Assembly: GCA_963082975.1 (NCBI GenBank)
Contig: OY720350.1
Coordinates: 43,788,734 to 43,852,733, forward strand
DNA from: Labia minor
Taxonomy: Eukaryota; Arthropoda; Insecta; Dermaptera; Spongiphoridae
Length of the DNA: 64,000 bases
Direction: 5' to 3'
Positions 32,721-43,934 of the stretch are shown one piece after another. Position numbers and translations under genes: made by a program. The notes beneath the pieces were generated by a model, which did no database searches, was not told where the DNA came from, and saw only the letters and a list, made by a program, of their open reading frames with translations. Each line of letters opens with the position of its first letter. Position 1 is the first letter of the stretch.

Positions 32721-33640
32721 TTTTTTTTCCTCAACATGAAATAAATTCAAATATATATATTGTTTCTTTTACTTGATTTTACCTTTTTATAACGTCCCCT
32801 AAATTATAAAAAAAAAACATTTTATTGATTAATTTTTATTTATTTAAATTATTCTAATCGATCACTATTGTTTAGAAATCGTTGAATTAAATGAAGACAT
32901 TTTCCGACCTTTTGTAAAATCATTTGAAATTCAATCTAAGAATTTGTATTCTCCATTTTTTTTTTCAACCTCTAAATGAAATTTTATCTTCTCAATCTGT
33001 GCGATTTAATTAAAGAAGAATTTAAATATTTATTATTTAAAGTGAAGGGAAGGGAATAATCCTTTTTTTTTGTCGCCTCTCTCTCCCAGTGTTTCACGGA
33101 TTTTTTTTTTTAACTAGAACGAATTTGAGCGCGCTCTAGAAAAAGAGAGAAAGAGAAAGACATTTCTTTTCCTTCTCTTGTGTCATAACTTAATGAAGCA
33201 CAATGAGAATCAAATTGAAATATATAAGACAATACAAATGAGAGAGGGTTTGAAGAAGACTCACATTAAGTTAAAAGAACAGAGACTTAGAGAAAAAGAC
33301 GGAAAAAAAAATCAAACCTGAGTGAATTTCAACATTTCAACCCTTGTAACTAAATAAACTTTTTCCTATTTTGTTTTTTTTTTTCTTCTCTTTACTCCTT
33401 TCGTCTGACTTTCACATACTTTACTATGAGGGTTTATTTTTCTCGTAATTTTTTTTTCTATATTATTAGAAAAAAAACATAAATTGAATGAAAAATTGAA
33501 TACTGACTTATATATGACTTTTATAAATGATTGATATGAAAAAAAATATTAAATTAAAAAATAAGGTTAAATGTTAATTTCAAGTTGATTAGTTTTTATT
33601 TATAATATAAACGGTCCAAAAAAAAATCTACCTCTACTCC
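32721..33640. other. AT-rich non-coding DNA
   Basis: Purine-rich and T-rich runs at 33060-33370, with no gene recognised. Confidence 0.35.
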
Positions 33641-33649
33641 CCTATTTAG

Positions 33650-33887
33650 CTCTGTGGTCCTTCAGATCTCGAAAGTTCTTAACTGCAGCAAGTACATTTC
33701 TTCATATTCCTATCCTGTGCTCCCTCCATCAGACTTCTTTTCTTTTCCCATTTCCTCAAGTCATAATACACATTACATTGTCTTTGGTCAATTTATCTAC
33801 AAACAAGTTATCGTTAGTCTTCATTCTTCTTCCAAATCAACTTCTTCTAAATAGGGAACCTAACTATTTTTTAGAGATGCAGAGATA
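33650..33887 (-). pseudogene. non-LTR retrotransposon 3' relic
   Basis: Minus-strand peptides in shifted frames match the tail of the element at 22417-22932 (REHRIGI..RNVLAAVKNFRDLK). There are many breaks. It ends exactly where mariner element M2 begins. Confidence 0.6.
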
Positions 33888-33889
33888 TA

Positions 33890-34245
33890 CGAGAGTGGTC
33901 TGAAAAGTTTCCGCCCTGACCAAGAAAATCTATGTTTTTTTTGCTATATTTTTCAACATAATCTCCATCAACACTGATACATTTCTCATAACGGTGTTCT
34001 AATTAATTTAATTAATTAAATTTGATTTAATTTAATTTAAGTCTCGTCAACAGTTATGAATCGACGCAAAAATTCGTTTGGATTACGCCTACAGCGCCAA
34101 ATTGTCGTTAGAAATGGTTTTTCGAAGCAATTTTTGGTCTAACGTTAGGAAATGCGGCACCTACGTTGCACACAGCTTTCCATATTCAAATGGTTTTGCA
34201 AAATATTTCGCACACGTTCAGCTGACATCGTACAGGTCTCAATTA
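33890..34245 (-). mobile_element. mariner-derived miniature element M2, one end lost
   Basis: TA then CGAGAGTGGTCTGAAAAGTT starts at 33888. The body matches M1, including the AT filler (33997-34045) and the transposase remnant. The right inverted repeat is missing after about 34245. It inserted beside or into a retrotransposon relic. Confidence 0.75.
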
Positions 34246-34311
34246 TCATTATTTGAAAGATAAAACAAAAGGAAAGAAACAAAAGAGAAAAACTGATTAG
34301 TATTATTATAA

Positions 34312-34375
34312 ATACATTTTTTCCTAACTTTTCCTCACCTAATAAAACCACGTGCTTTAACCATCGGATCCTCAT
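34312..34375 (-). pseudogene. short non-LTR retrotransposon fragment
   Basis: The minus strand reads MRIRWLKHVVLLGEEKLGKN, matching the IRWAGHVARMGEDRMAKN segment of the element at 22417. It may be the other half of the relic at 33650-33887, split by M2. Confidence 0.55.
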
Positions 34376-34380
34376 TCATT

Positions 34381-34890
34381 ACCGACCGACAAGGGAGGTA
34401 TTGATTTCACACCAAATTTCATATGTGAGGATTCTCACATATCTCCACGAATCATGCATTTTATTAACAGAAAAAAGTATTTTTAGCATGATGTCTGTCC
34501 ATCTGTCCGTCCGTTTGTCCCTCCGTCTGTGTGTCCGTACAGCTTGAATGGCTCAACGGATTATGATCAAATTTAGTATATTTACTTAATGCATCAGTAC
34601 CATGAATTCATCAACTTTTGGTGTATAATCAGGAAACCGGAAATGGTAGTTTACTAAGTATTAATTTTATATTGATTTTCGGAAAATATTTCACTAAAAA
34701 TATAGTAGTAATTAATAATTGAGTAATTAAACTAAAAATAAAAACCAAGATAATATAAAGCAGTTTAGTCATTTTAATTCAAGTTTTAAAAATATTTTTT
34801 TGATACTTTATATATATATATATAATGTTTTTGGAAATTAATTTATTTCAAATCGTTGGTCGGTTCTGTGCCATGGCCATAGCTCATATT
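34381..34890 (+). mobile_element. Helentron-like family B, diverged subfamily copy B5
   Basis: Starts ACCGACCGAC, with a small deletion just after. It carries the GTCC/GTCTGTGTGTCC repeat and then the alternative interior shared with B4 (ATAGTAGTAA, AAAAACCAAGATAATATAA). It ends in a worn GTTGGTCGGTTCTGTG..TGGCCATAG. No TGACGTCA octamers. Confidence 0.7.
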
Positions 34891-35475
34891 TTTAACATAG
34901 AGACTATTTAATGTTATGTTGGATATTTTTCTGTCATAACTTTAACGAAATATACTCCTTTATCACAGAAAATATTAAAATAATTAAATCAATGATAATT
35001 ATTATTGTTAAAATAAATTTTTAATAGAAAATTTATATTTGATTAGAATTAATATTTAAATCTATACCTTACCAACCATATTGAGATTTTTTGTATATAT
35101 TATGCTATAATATAACACTGTAACGATAATTTGAGTCACAGATGTTTATTTAATAAAATTTTATATAATAATGTTCTATCATTTTCTGGAATTGTATAAT
35201 AGGGAGAGAACCGTGGAATTGTTTTGTTGTGTTGTTTATAGTTACTAAACTCTACCTACGATTCACAAAAAATGTGATCTAAATAACATGCATAAACAAT
35301 ATAAAGCAGTATAAAAATACATATAAAGAAGTTGGCTGGATAGTTTCCAGGATAAGGATTGTTGAAGAAATATGGTTACTGTGTGTTTAGAAATTAGTCA
35401 GATACGAGATTATAAAATAATTTGTATTTTTCAGAAAGTTTGTTCTTATAGCAATAAGATAACTATAAAAAAAAT
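34891..35475. other. AT-rich non-coding DNA
   Basis: Nothing recognised. Confidence 0.4.
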
Positions 35476-36124
35476 AAGTTGACCTGTGGCCAGGTCCGAA
35501 CCGACCGACGGTTTGAAATAAATTAATTTCCAGCTACAGAAACAATTTCAAATAATTTTCATATATCTATTAATGTAATAAAAAACAGATATGGATACAT
35601 AAATAATAAATATAAACATTTTTAATTTTATTTTATTTATAATATATATGCAAGACCAGGCTGTGACGTCATGCATGGCTGGATGACGTCATATAATTTT
35701 AAATCAAGAAAAAACTAATAAATATGATTTTTTTCGAGGATAAAACCAATACAAAATGCATGATTCGTGGTGATATATAAAAAAATCTCCTTTGGTGTGA
35801 AAATAACCCTTTCCTTCCTATCGTCGATCGCTAATACTACCACTTCCGGTTTCCCGAATTGCACCAAAAGTTGATCAATTCATCCCACTGATGCATTAAG
35901 TAAATATACCAAATTTCATCAAAATCGGTTGAGCCGTTCAGGCTGTACACATCTATACGGACGGACAGACGGACGGACGGACAGACGGACGGACAGACGG
36001 ACAGACATCATGCTAAAAATACTTTTTTCTGTTTAGAAAATGCATGATTCGTGGAGATATGTAAAAATCTCCACATGTGAAATTTGGTGTGAAAACAATA
36101 CCTCCCTTACTATCGTCGGTCGGT
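35476..36124 (-). mobile_element. Helentron-like family B, full-length copy B6
   Basis: On the minus strand it runs from ACCGACCGACGATAG (36124) to the hairpin GACCTGGCCACAGGTC (about 35480). The GTCC/GTCT array is the longest in the window (35959-36004). Both TGACGTCA octamers are kept (about 35665 and 35685). Very similar to copy B10. Confidence 0.85.
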
Positions 36125-36714
36125 AAAAATGTTATTTTTTTTATATATATATTTTCTACTTAAACTAAGAACCCGTTAGAAAATGTTTTTTTGATGGGAT
36201 CATATCCAGAGTGGCTCTGACAGCGAATCAGCATAGTTAATGACAAAAAGCTGATTGATTATCAATTAAGCTCTCGGAAGAACGCTCATCGTGTAAATGA
36301 GGATTAACATCAGATTAGGGAAATAAAATGATTTTTGAAAATATTTGAATTAAAAAAAAAATTATTTTTAAAAATATCTTAAAAAAAAATCCAATGAGAA
36401 GAAGTTTAAAAACTATGGTTTTTACAACTAGACGAACCAATTATTTATGTAAAAACATTAGCTTGTTATAAAGTCAATAAAAAATGAAAAATTTTAACAT
36501 TAATCACTCTTTTTTCTAATAAAAAAAATTTTATTAGTCTATTTCTTCAGATATTTCACTCTTTCTAATTAACTAATTAGATTACTATTATTACAAAAGT
36601 CTGTAAATAAAATTAACAAATGGACCACCCATTGATGAATTAAATTAAATAATAAAAAAATCAAAATATATAATTTTTACCAATCGGTTAATAAGAAAAT
36701 GTCAGTGATTTTAA
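36125..36714. other. AT-rich non-coding DNA
   Basis: Nothing recognised. Confidence 0.4.
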
Positions 36715-37130
36715 ACAGAAAACTGGTACCCCACACTAACACATCCAAATACTTGGACATGAATCAATATGCCAAATTAAAATGTAAGGAGCACATTAAA
36801 AAAACACCAAGAAATTGAGATTAAATATAGAAATTGTATTGGCTAATGGGTAAATATTCACAATTGATAATTGAAAAAAAAATCATGATTTATAAACAAA
36901 TATTAAGACTTATATGGACCTATGAGGCACACTTGGAGCTCCTTGGTTTGTACGTAAAAAAGATATCCAGAGAAACTTGAACATTGAATTAGTGAACAAT
37001 TTAGTAAAAAAATATGCAAAAAAAAACATCAAGAAAGAATAAGAAATCAAGTTAATCAGCATTCACCATGCTTTGTTTTGAGTCAGGAAGGGCCGATAAA
37101 TCTAAAAAGAACCATTTTAATAGTTTTTTA
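36715..37130 (+). pseudogene. Jockey-like retrotransposon relic
   Basis: Frame-broken peptides in Jockey order: LVPHTNTSKYLDMNQ (VKYLG-type motif), KLYWLMGKYSQL (MYWLLG-type), IMIYKQILRLIWTY (LLYKS..PIWTY-type), then APWFV and RNLNIELVNNLVKKYAKK. These match the thumb-region tail of the better copy at 43935-44840. Several stops are present. Confidence 0.65.
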
Positions 37131-37456
37131 TGTAGTTTTGTATTTTGTTTTTGTTTTTTATTTTTAATTAATAGTCATTGTAAAATTGTTTGTAGATCTG
37201 AAAAAAATAGTAATAATAAATAATAGAAGAAAAAATATGTCACTTTTTAAACACATGTTCGTTTGAATCAATCGATTTATAGGCGCTAACTCTATCTTGT
37301 TAGAAACTTGACCTTTTATAAAATTTTAATATTTTGTTTAGAAGCTTTAAATTTAAAAAAAAATCATTAATTTGTATTATTTATTATTATAATTATTATT
37401 ATTATTTTAGTAAAATTTTATCATTAGCACATTTAACATAGAAATATATCGTACCT

Positions 37457-37565
37457 AGGGTTGCGAACTCTTTAAAGTTCCAAAAAAGGACACACTTAAA
37501 AAATTAGGTACATTTACAGTCGAAAGTATTTAAAAAAGGGTCTAAGTTTTTTTTTTATATAGCCT
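37457..37565. mobile_element. relative of the miniature element at 3082
   Basis: GGGTTGCGAACTC, then AAGTTCCAAAAAAGGACACA and AGTCGAAAGTATTTAAAAAA, match the reverse complement of 3082-3202 with divergence. The right end is lost. Confidence 0.45.
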
Positions 37566-37577
37566 TTTCCTAGACAA

Positions 37578-38080
37578 AAAAAAAACAGATATGGATATAA
37601 CATAAATATTTTTAATTTTATTTTATTTATAAAATATATGTAAGACCAGGCTGTGACGTCATGAATGACTGGATGACGTCATATAATTTTAATTAAGAAA
37701 AAACTAATAAAGATGATTTTTCTCGAGTATAAAACCAATGCAAAGTGAATGATTCGTGATGATATGTAAAAAATCTCCTCATGTGAAATTTGGTATGAAA
37801 ATAACCCTTCCCTTCCCATCGTCGAACGCTAATACTACCACTTCCGGTTTCCGGATTTGCACCAAAAGTTGATCAATTCATCCCACTGATGCATTAAGTA
37901 AATATACCAAATTTCATCAAAATCCGTTCAGCCGTTCAGGCTGTACACATCTATATGGACAGACGGACGGACGGACAGACGGACAGACATCATGCTAAAA
38001 ATACTTTTTTCTGTTATGAAAATGCATGATTCGTGGAGATATGTAAAAATCTACACATGTGAAATTTGGTGTGAAAAAAA
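37578..38080 (-). mobile_element. Helentron-like family B, copy B7, both ends lost
   Basis: Matches the family from the CAGATATGGATATAACAT region to TTCACACCAAATTTCACATG and keeps both TGACGTCA octamers (about 37656-37683). It lacks the 3' hairpin side and the first ~35 bp of the 5' end. Confidence 0.78.
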
Positions 38081-38264
38081 TAATTAATTTACACTTTGAA
38101 ATTGTAATATTAAAAATAGTTAATAGCGTAATGATAATAAAAAACATTGTATAGATATTTACGACCTTGGAGTCACCAATTAGCAGTAAGAAAAAGTCAT
38201 GTAATCCCTTTTATATGTTATGGGAAAAACAACATATATTTGTATATTTGGCTAATAAACATAC

Positions 38265-38470
38265 TGATCAAAGATCCTGATCGCAAAAACATTTTACTTT
38301 TGTTCAGGGCAACCCTAATCGTAGCATTGTAATTACATGTTTTATTTCCAAGATTTCCAAATTAAACTGATATTACAAGTCTATGATATTGAGAATATTT
38401 ATGATTTATATTAAATTTAAATATTTTGAGTTATTAATCATATATATAATGAAAAAGAAAAGAAGAATTA
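38265..38470 (-). repeat. left arm of a ~200-bp inverted repeat
   Basis: Nearly identical to the reverse complement of 41105-41300 (GATCCTGATCGCAAAAACAT, GGGCAACCCTAATCGTAGC, CATAAATATTCTCAATAT on the other strand). It probably belongs to an unrecognised transposon whose fragments also flank 2403 and lie near 14566. Confidence 0.8.
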
Positions 38471-39672
38471 TTAATTATTTATAATTGGTATAATATTTGA
38501 AAAAGGAATAAACAGATAAACATAAAATTATTATGGTATATGCTGAAATCTAAGAGACATTATATCGAAATGAAAAGAGAGCGTTCTTTTCAGATTAACT
38601 TTCTATAAACATCATTTTCCAAAAAAAAAAAAAAAAAAAAATTTAACAGAATTTTCTTTTAATAATTAAAAATATCCCTCTTAGCGTATGAATTATATAT
38701 ACATCTCGTATGTTGTATAGAAATAATTTTTTTTTTTTTAAATATAATTTAAAAGACTGACTTTTAATTCATTTCATTTTTTTTTTTATTTTATTCTAAA
38801 GATTTCTTTCAACATCTAATATAAAATAAAAAATATATACATATTTTGAAACCATTTCTTTTGTCATTTATAACCAATTCAAAGAAAATGGAGTAAAATA
38901 TAAGGTGAATACATTTTTTTTTTATTTATTTATTTAAAAACGAATTCCCATTTATTATTATTCTCATTTTCTCCCCTTAAATTTCACTTTCTCAATGTCT
39001 TCGATACTTATAAATCTATGTAAAAAAGAGTAAAAGAAATATTATTTATTTTATATAAAATGTATACAAAACATAAATATATGTATGTATTGTATATATA
39101 GATACTGTCAGTTATTTTACTAAGATTCACTGAAAAATGCTTATACAACAAGTTTTATTCAGAGAACCATCTTTTTTTTTTCTTCTTTCTCCAAGATACT
39201 TTTAAGCTGTAATATGATATCGTTTGAATGGAAGAGGATCAATAAAAAATAAAATAAAGAAAGAAAGGAAGAAATATGCAATATTGCCGGGGTGGTTGGG
39301 TGAAAAAATCATAAATAAAAAAATAAAAACAAAATCAGATAAAGTTAAAACGATTTGTTTTTTTTTTTTTTTTTTTTTTTGTTTTTTGTATATATTGAGT
39401 GGTTTTAATAGTATTTTTTTTTTCAAAAATATTAACATATAATTATTTTAATAAATAAATGATATGACCTCTAAAATGTTGTATGGTAATAGTAAATCAA
39501 TATTAATTTAAAAAGTAATTGTCTTAATTCATTAACAATTTATTAAATATATAAATTTATAGATTAAGAATAGAAATAATTTACGTTCATTGTTCAAGCA
39601 TTGTTGCAACTCTTCTATAATTATAATAAAAGAAATTACCTCGTTAAACCCGCCGCTCAGTAAGAAAAATAA
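38471..39672. other. AT-rich DNA with homopolymers
   Basis: Holds an A run at about 38621-38641 and a T run at 39356-39380. Open frames on both strands at 39202-39442 are low-complexity. No gene. Confidence 0.45.
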
Positions 39673-40261
39673 GCTGGAGTGTCTCCACTCGACTATCTCG
39701 CAAATTTGAATTAGATTAAATATTATATTTAAATTAAATTTAATTAATTAAATTATAAATTAAAATTAATAAATAATATATATTAAACCATTGTTGATGG
39801 CACCACGTCACGTGCTGACGTGTGATTTGCAGTGTTAAAAAATTAATTCCGGTACTTTCAGCGATTTAATCAAGCTCATATTCTATATAAAGCAGTTTTA
39901 TACAATTTTTAATCATGTGAAAAACTATCAAACATATATCTATATTTTTACGGCCACTTTAGAGGAAAAAAAATGAAAATGTGGTAGGTAATGGTCCTCT
40001 TCCGAATGAGCAACATTTCTCAAAAGTTGATAGAAAACTACGAATTTTGAATAATGCCCATGTAACAAATTTCATCATTCTAGCTCAAACCGTTTTTGAG
40101 TAATCTTGTCTACATACACACATACTCACACACACATACAGAGAGAGACATTTTTCTCAACCTTAGTGAAAATGATTCAGGAACCTTCAAAACGTATAAA
40201 AACATCAAAATCTCAACATCGAAAATTTTCGTGATCGCAATACTATCTCTAGCGAGATAGT
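39673..40261 (-). mobile_element. Helentron-like family A, full-length copy A7
   Basis: Runs from the 3' hairpin side (GCTGGAGTGTCTCCACTC) to the 5' palindrome ACTATCTCTAGCGAGATAGT at 40242-40261. Slightly shorter because part of the TTTAATAAATATTAT region is missing. Confidence 0.87.
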
Positions 40262-40396
40262 AAAAAATGAAAATATGGTAGATAATGACCCTCTTCCGAA
40301 TGAGCTACATTTCTAAAAAGTTGATAGAAAATTACGAATTTTGAATAATACCAAATTTCATGATTTTAGCTCAAACCGTTTTTGAGTATTCTTGAT
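40262..40396 (-). mobile_element. extra family A interior joined to the 5' end of A7
   Basis: Directly after the 5' terminus of A7, the family restarts in its interior (ATGAAAATATGGTAGATAAT...TTGAGTATTCTTG), without the microsatellite or its own terminus. The same junction is present in copy A10 at 58098. Confidence 0.8.
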
Positions 40397-41104
40397 AAAA
40401 TTATTTAATTTATTTATTCTAAGAGATCCTTTTAATATATTAATGATTTTTTAATTTAATATTATTAGATGATATTTATTGATTGTTTTAGTTAGATTGT
40501 TATTAAAAAAAATCATACATATTATATGGAAGACGGAATCAAAAAATGAAAAAAATATAAGTACTTATGTTATTATTAATATTAATAATAATAATATCGT
40601 ATAAATATGTAAAATGTATTTCATAGTCATTTTGAATCATTGTAATGTTTTGCTTTGAATATATAATGGCACCTGTTATCACTTTAATTAAGAAAATAAC
40701 AATTAAAATTATTTTTCCCACATAAAGAGGAAAAATAAATTTATGTTTACATCCGGTATTGGTAGTCAATACCTATGATGTTGACAATTCCTATGGGCAA
40801 GAACACGCAGGCGTAACTGGTAGGAAAGAAACAAGCAGGGTAACCAATGTGTAGCGTATGATTGTAAAATATGATTAGTTTTTGAAAGAAAAAAATATGA
40901 GATTTTTTCAAATATCAAGGCATTTCCACTAAACTGTTGTTTAATTGGATCTTAAAAATTTTAAAATCATTTCCAAGTATTGAGAGAATTCATTACCTCT
41001 CATTATCTCACCAATATCCCTCCCTCCTGTGATTTTCCTAACAAAATATCGGATGTAAATATAAACAATGTAATCGTAGATCGCTTGTTCATTTAAAAAC
41101 CCCC
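40397..41104. other. AT-rich non-coding DNA
   Basis: Nothing recognised. Confidence 0.4.
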
Positions 41105-41317
41105 ATTCTTTTCTTTTTCATTGTATATATGATTTATAACTCAAAATATTTAAATTTAATATAAATCATAAATATTCTCAATATAATAGACTTGTAATAT
41201 CAGTTTAATTTGGTAATCTTGGAAATAAAACATGTAATTGCAATGCTACGATTAGGGTTGCCCTGAACAAAGGTAAAATGTTTTTGCGATCAGGATCTTA
41301 AATACTTTCGACTTTTT
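41105..41317 (+). repeat. right arm of inverted repeat and shared flank
   Basis: Pairs with 38265-38470. Its last ~35 bp (ATGTTTTTGCGATCAGGATC...ACTTTCG) also occur at 2358-2402 just before a family B copy, so two different Helentron-like families have inserted near the same position of this unknown repeat. Confidence 0.75.
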
Positions 41318-41921
41318 ACTATCTCGCCAGAGATAGTATTGCGATCATGAAAATTTTCGATGTTGAGATTTTGATGTTTTTATACGTTTTGAAGGTTCCT
41401 GAATCATTTTCACTAAGGTTGAGAAAAATGTCTGTGTGTGTGTGTGTGTATGTGTGTGTGTATGTATGTAGGCAAGATTACGCAAAAACGGTTTGAGCTA
41501 GAATGATGAAATTTGGTACATGGACATTATTCAAAATTCATAGTTTTCTATCAACTTTTGAGAAATGTAGCTCAACCGGAAGAGGGTCATTACCTACAAC
41601 GTTTTGATTTTTTTCCTCTAAAGTGACCGTAAAAATAAAAATATATGTTTGATAATTTTTCACATGATTAATAATTGTATAAAACTGCTATATCTAGAAT
41701 TTCAGCTTGATTGAATTGCTGAAAGTACCAAATTAATTTTTTAATACTGCAAATCTCACGCGCCATCACGTGCCATGGTGCCATCAATAAAAAGCCAAAC
41801 ATGCGCTGGTTTAATATTTATTATTTATAATTTATAATTAATTAAATTTAATTTAAATATAATATATTATGTTATTTAATCCAATTCAAATTGCGAGATA
41901 GTCGAGTGGAGACACTCCAGC
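41318..41921 (+). mobile_element. Helentron-like family A, full-length copy A8
   Basis: Begins with the palindrome ACTATCTCGCCAGAGATAGT and has a TG/TATG microsatellite at 41432-41468. It ends GCGAGATAGT, GAGTGGAGACACTC and CAGC. It lies ~370 bp upstream of the dpr exon. Confidence 0.88.
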
Positions 41922-42295
41922 TTATTTTAATATGGTTCTAAAATAAAAATCCTGTGCACAATTTTTAAGATCAGAAAGAGTTAGATTTTATACTAAGATA
42001 TATGCTTAAGGTCGGTAAGATGTAAACGAGAAGAGAGAGAGAGATGCCCACATATATGATGATGTATAAATTGCCTTATTTTATCACTTGATATGATTGT
42101 AAATGGAAAAAAGAATTTATATCAATAAAAATGAAGGATGAAAACTCTTTTTTGGTTTTGTTCAATAACGAAGATAAGTAGTAAGTCACTGACCTTAATT
42201 ATTCATATTTTTAATTAATAAATTTAACTTTTATGAAACTTTCATTTTTAATTCCGAAGAGACATTTTAAAAAGTTCTTTTTTTTATAATTCCAG
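41922..42295 (+). other. intron 3' part before the dpr exon
   Basis: AT-rich. A short GA run lies at ~42030-42043. It ends with a polypyrimidine tract and TTCCAG at 42290-42295, a good 3' splice site. Confidence 0.7.
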
Positions 42296-42506
42296 GTCTC
42301 TTGGATACGCAAACGGGATCTTCATATTTTAACAGCTGGCATCCTTACTTACACATCAGATGCTCGGTTCCAGGTGATCCGACCGGATAAATCAGACAAC
42401 TGGACTCTGCAAATTAAGTTCCCACAGGAACGGGATGCTGGCGTATATGAATGCCAGGTGAACACAGAGCCTAAGATGAGTCTTGCCTTCAGGCTCAACG
42501 TCATAG
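42296..42506 (+). CDS. dpr: internal exon of a Dpr-family immunoglobulin cell-surface protein
   Basis: A 211-bp exon with the acceptor TTCCAG before it and the donor GTATGT after it. The 70-codon frame is open and starts in phase 0: VSWIRKRDLHILTAGILTYT, then SDARFQVIRPDKSDNWTLQI, then KFPQERDAGVYECQVNTEPK and MSLAFRLNVI, leaving one base for the next codon. This is the second half of the first Ig domain of Dpr proteins: the W of the C strand, the ILTxGxxTYTSDxRF signature, W-T-L-Q-I, and the D-A-G-V-Y-E-C motif with the second disulfide cysteine. The first cysteine must lie in the upstream exon, outside the window or unrecognised. Dpr proteins are neuronal surface molecules with two Ig domains that bind DIP proteins during synaptic partner choice in insects (established for Drosophila). 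The second Ig domain, signal peptide and membrane anchor are not seen. The exact dpr paralogue cannot be assigned. Base composition is clearly less AT-rich than the flanks. Confidence 0.93.
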
Positions 42507-42806
42507 GTATGTTTTAAATCACAATTTATCATTATAATTTATGTTAAGATTAAATAAATGAATAAAAAGTATTTAATTAGGATGGAAAATAATTTTTTTT
42601 TTATCTTAAAATAATTAAGGGAGTTGAATAAATGTAAAAATGAATATGTATATTTAGAATATAAATGACTTTTTGTAAAAACCTAACTGTGACGTAACTA
42701 GAGTATGGTAGACATGGCACGTGCCATGGGCGCCACCTGAAGGGGGACGCGAAATCGCACCTAACTTAAAAATATTTATATATATATATAAATATGAATA
42801 TTAAAT
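42507..42806 (+). other. intron 5' part after the dpr exon
   Basis: Starts with the donor GTATGT. A more GC-rich patch at ~42700-42760 (GGCACGTGCCATGGGCGCC) may be the edge of an unrecognised transposon. The rest is AT-rich. Confidence 0.5.
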
Positions 42807-43408
42807 AAGTTGACCTGTTGCCAGATCCGAACCGACCGACGGTTTGAAGTAAATTAATTTCCAGCTACAGAAACAATTTCAAATAATTTTAATATATCTA
42901 TTAATGTAATAAAAAAACAGATATGGATAGAACATAAATATTTTTAATTTTATTTTATTTATAATATATATGTAAGACCAGGCTGTGACATCATGAATGG
43001 CTAGATAACGTCATATAATTTTAAATTAAGAAAAACTAATAAAGATGGTTTTTCTCGAGGATAAAACCAATACAAAGTGCATGATTCGTGGTGATATATA
43101 AAAAATCTCCTCATGTGAAATTTGGTGTGAAAATATAACCCTTCCCTTCCTATCGTCGATCGCTAATACTACCACTTCCGGTTTCCGGATTTGCACCAAA
43201 AGTTGATCAATTCATCATACTGATGCATTAACTAAATATACCAAATTTCATCAAAATCCGTTGAGCCGTTCAAGCTGTACACATCTATACGGACATGATG
43301 CTAAAAATACTTTTTTCTGTTAAGAAAATGCATGATTCGTGGAGGTATGTAAAAATCTACACATGTGAAATTTGGTGTGAAAACAATACCTCCCTCCCGT
43401 CGGTCGGT
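42807..43408 (-). mobile_element. Helentron-like family B copy B8, next to the dpr exon
   Basis: The minus strand runs from ACCGACCGACG (43408) to the 3' hairpin side (42810). The GTCC array is deleted, and both octamers are mutated (TGACATCA and AACGTCA at ~42986-43012). It lies 300 bp downstream of the exon in the intron. Confidence 0.82.
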
Positions 43409-43934
43409 AAAAACTATGTAGGCAAAAGAGACTCAATACGAGATTCATCCAAGATGGAAATGTCTTGTTCCAAAAAAAGCATCATAATTATCGCCCGAGA
43501 GGGGCGCAAGATTGGCGTTTAAGCCACTTACTAGGTATACCTATGATTAATTTTAAAAAATAAATTTTACACTTTGTCCTAGTCCGCCATACTTGAAGTC
43601 AAGAGATCGAAAATCATCACGTTCACTTAGATTTATGATTTAATAATTAATTTCAAATAAATTTGTATTTGGGCCCAAAAATTTTGAAAAAATCAAAAAA
43701 TTGAAAAAATAAATTCTAAAAAATTGTAAAGATTTTAATGACCCCAATTTTGAATTAAAGTAATAAAAATTATTATATTTTATCATTATCATTATAATTG
43801 TTTTTTAAAAAATAACAAATATTTTTTTTTTAAATTTACAATCAGCTTATATAACAACTATTAGTAAATTTGATCTATCGATAACTCCCCTATTTGAATT
43901 TCATTTTCCAATTGTTCAAGGAAGAGCGTACTTC
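43409..43934. other. intron DNA
   Basis: Unassigned. A GC-richer patch (about 43430-43540) follows copy B8 and could be the other side of the element hinted at in 42700-42760. No convincing ends. Confidence 0.3.

Noticed and set aside
39202-39442. Complementary 72- and 78-codon frames
   Set aside because: Both are low-complexity (Lys-rich versus Phe-rich) across a poly-T run.
43295-43522. 75-codon frame near the dpr exon
   Set aside because: It starts inside family B copy B8 and shows no similarity to Dpr. Not an exon.
42690-43560. A larger transposon split by copy B8 (GC-richer patches on both sides)
   Set aside because: The patches look alike in composition but I could not find inverted ends or a target duplication.
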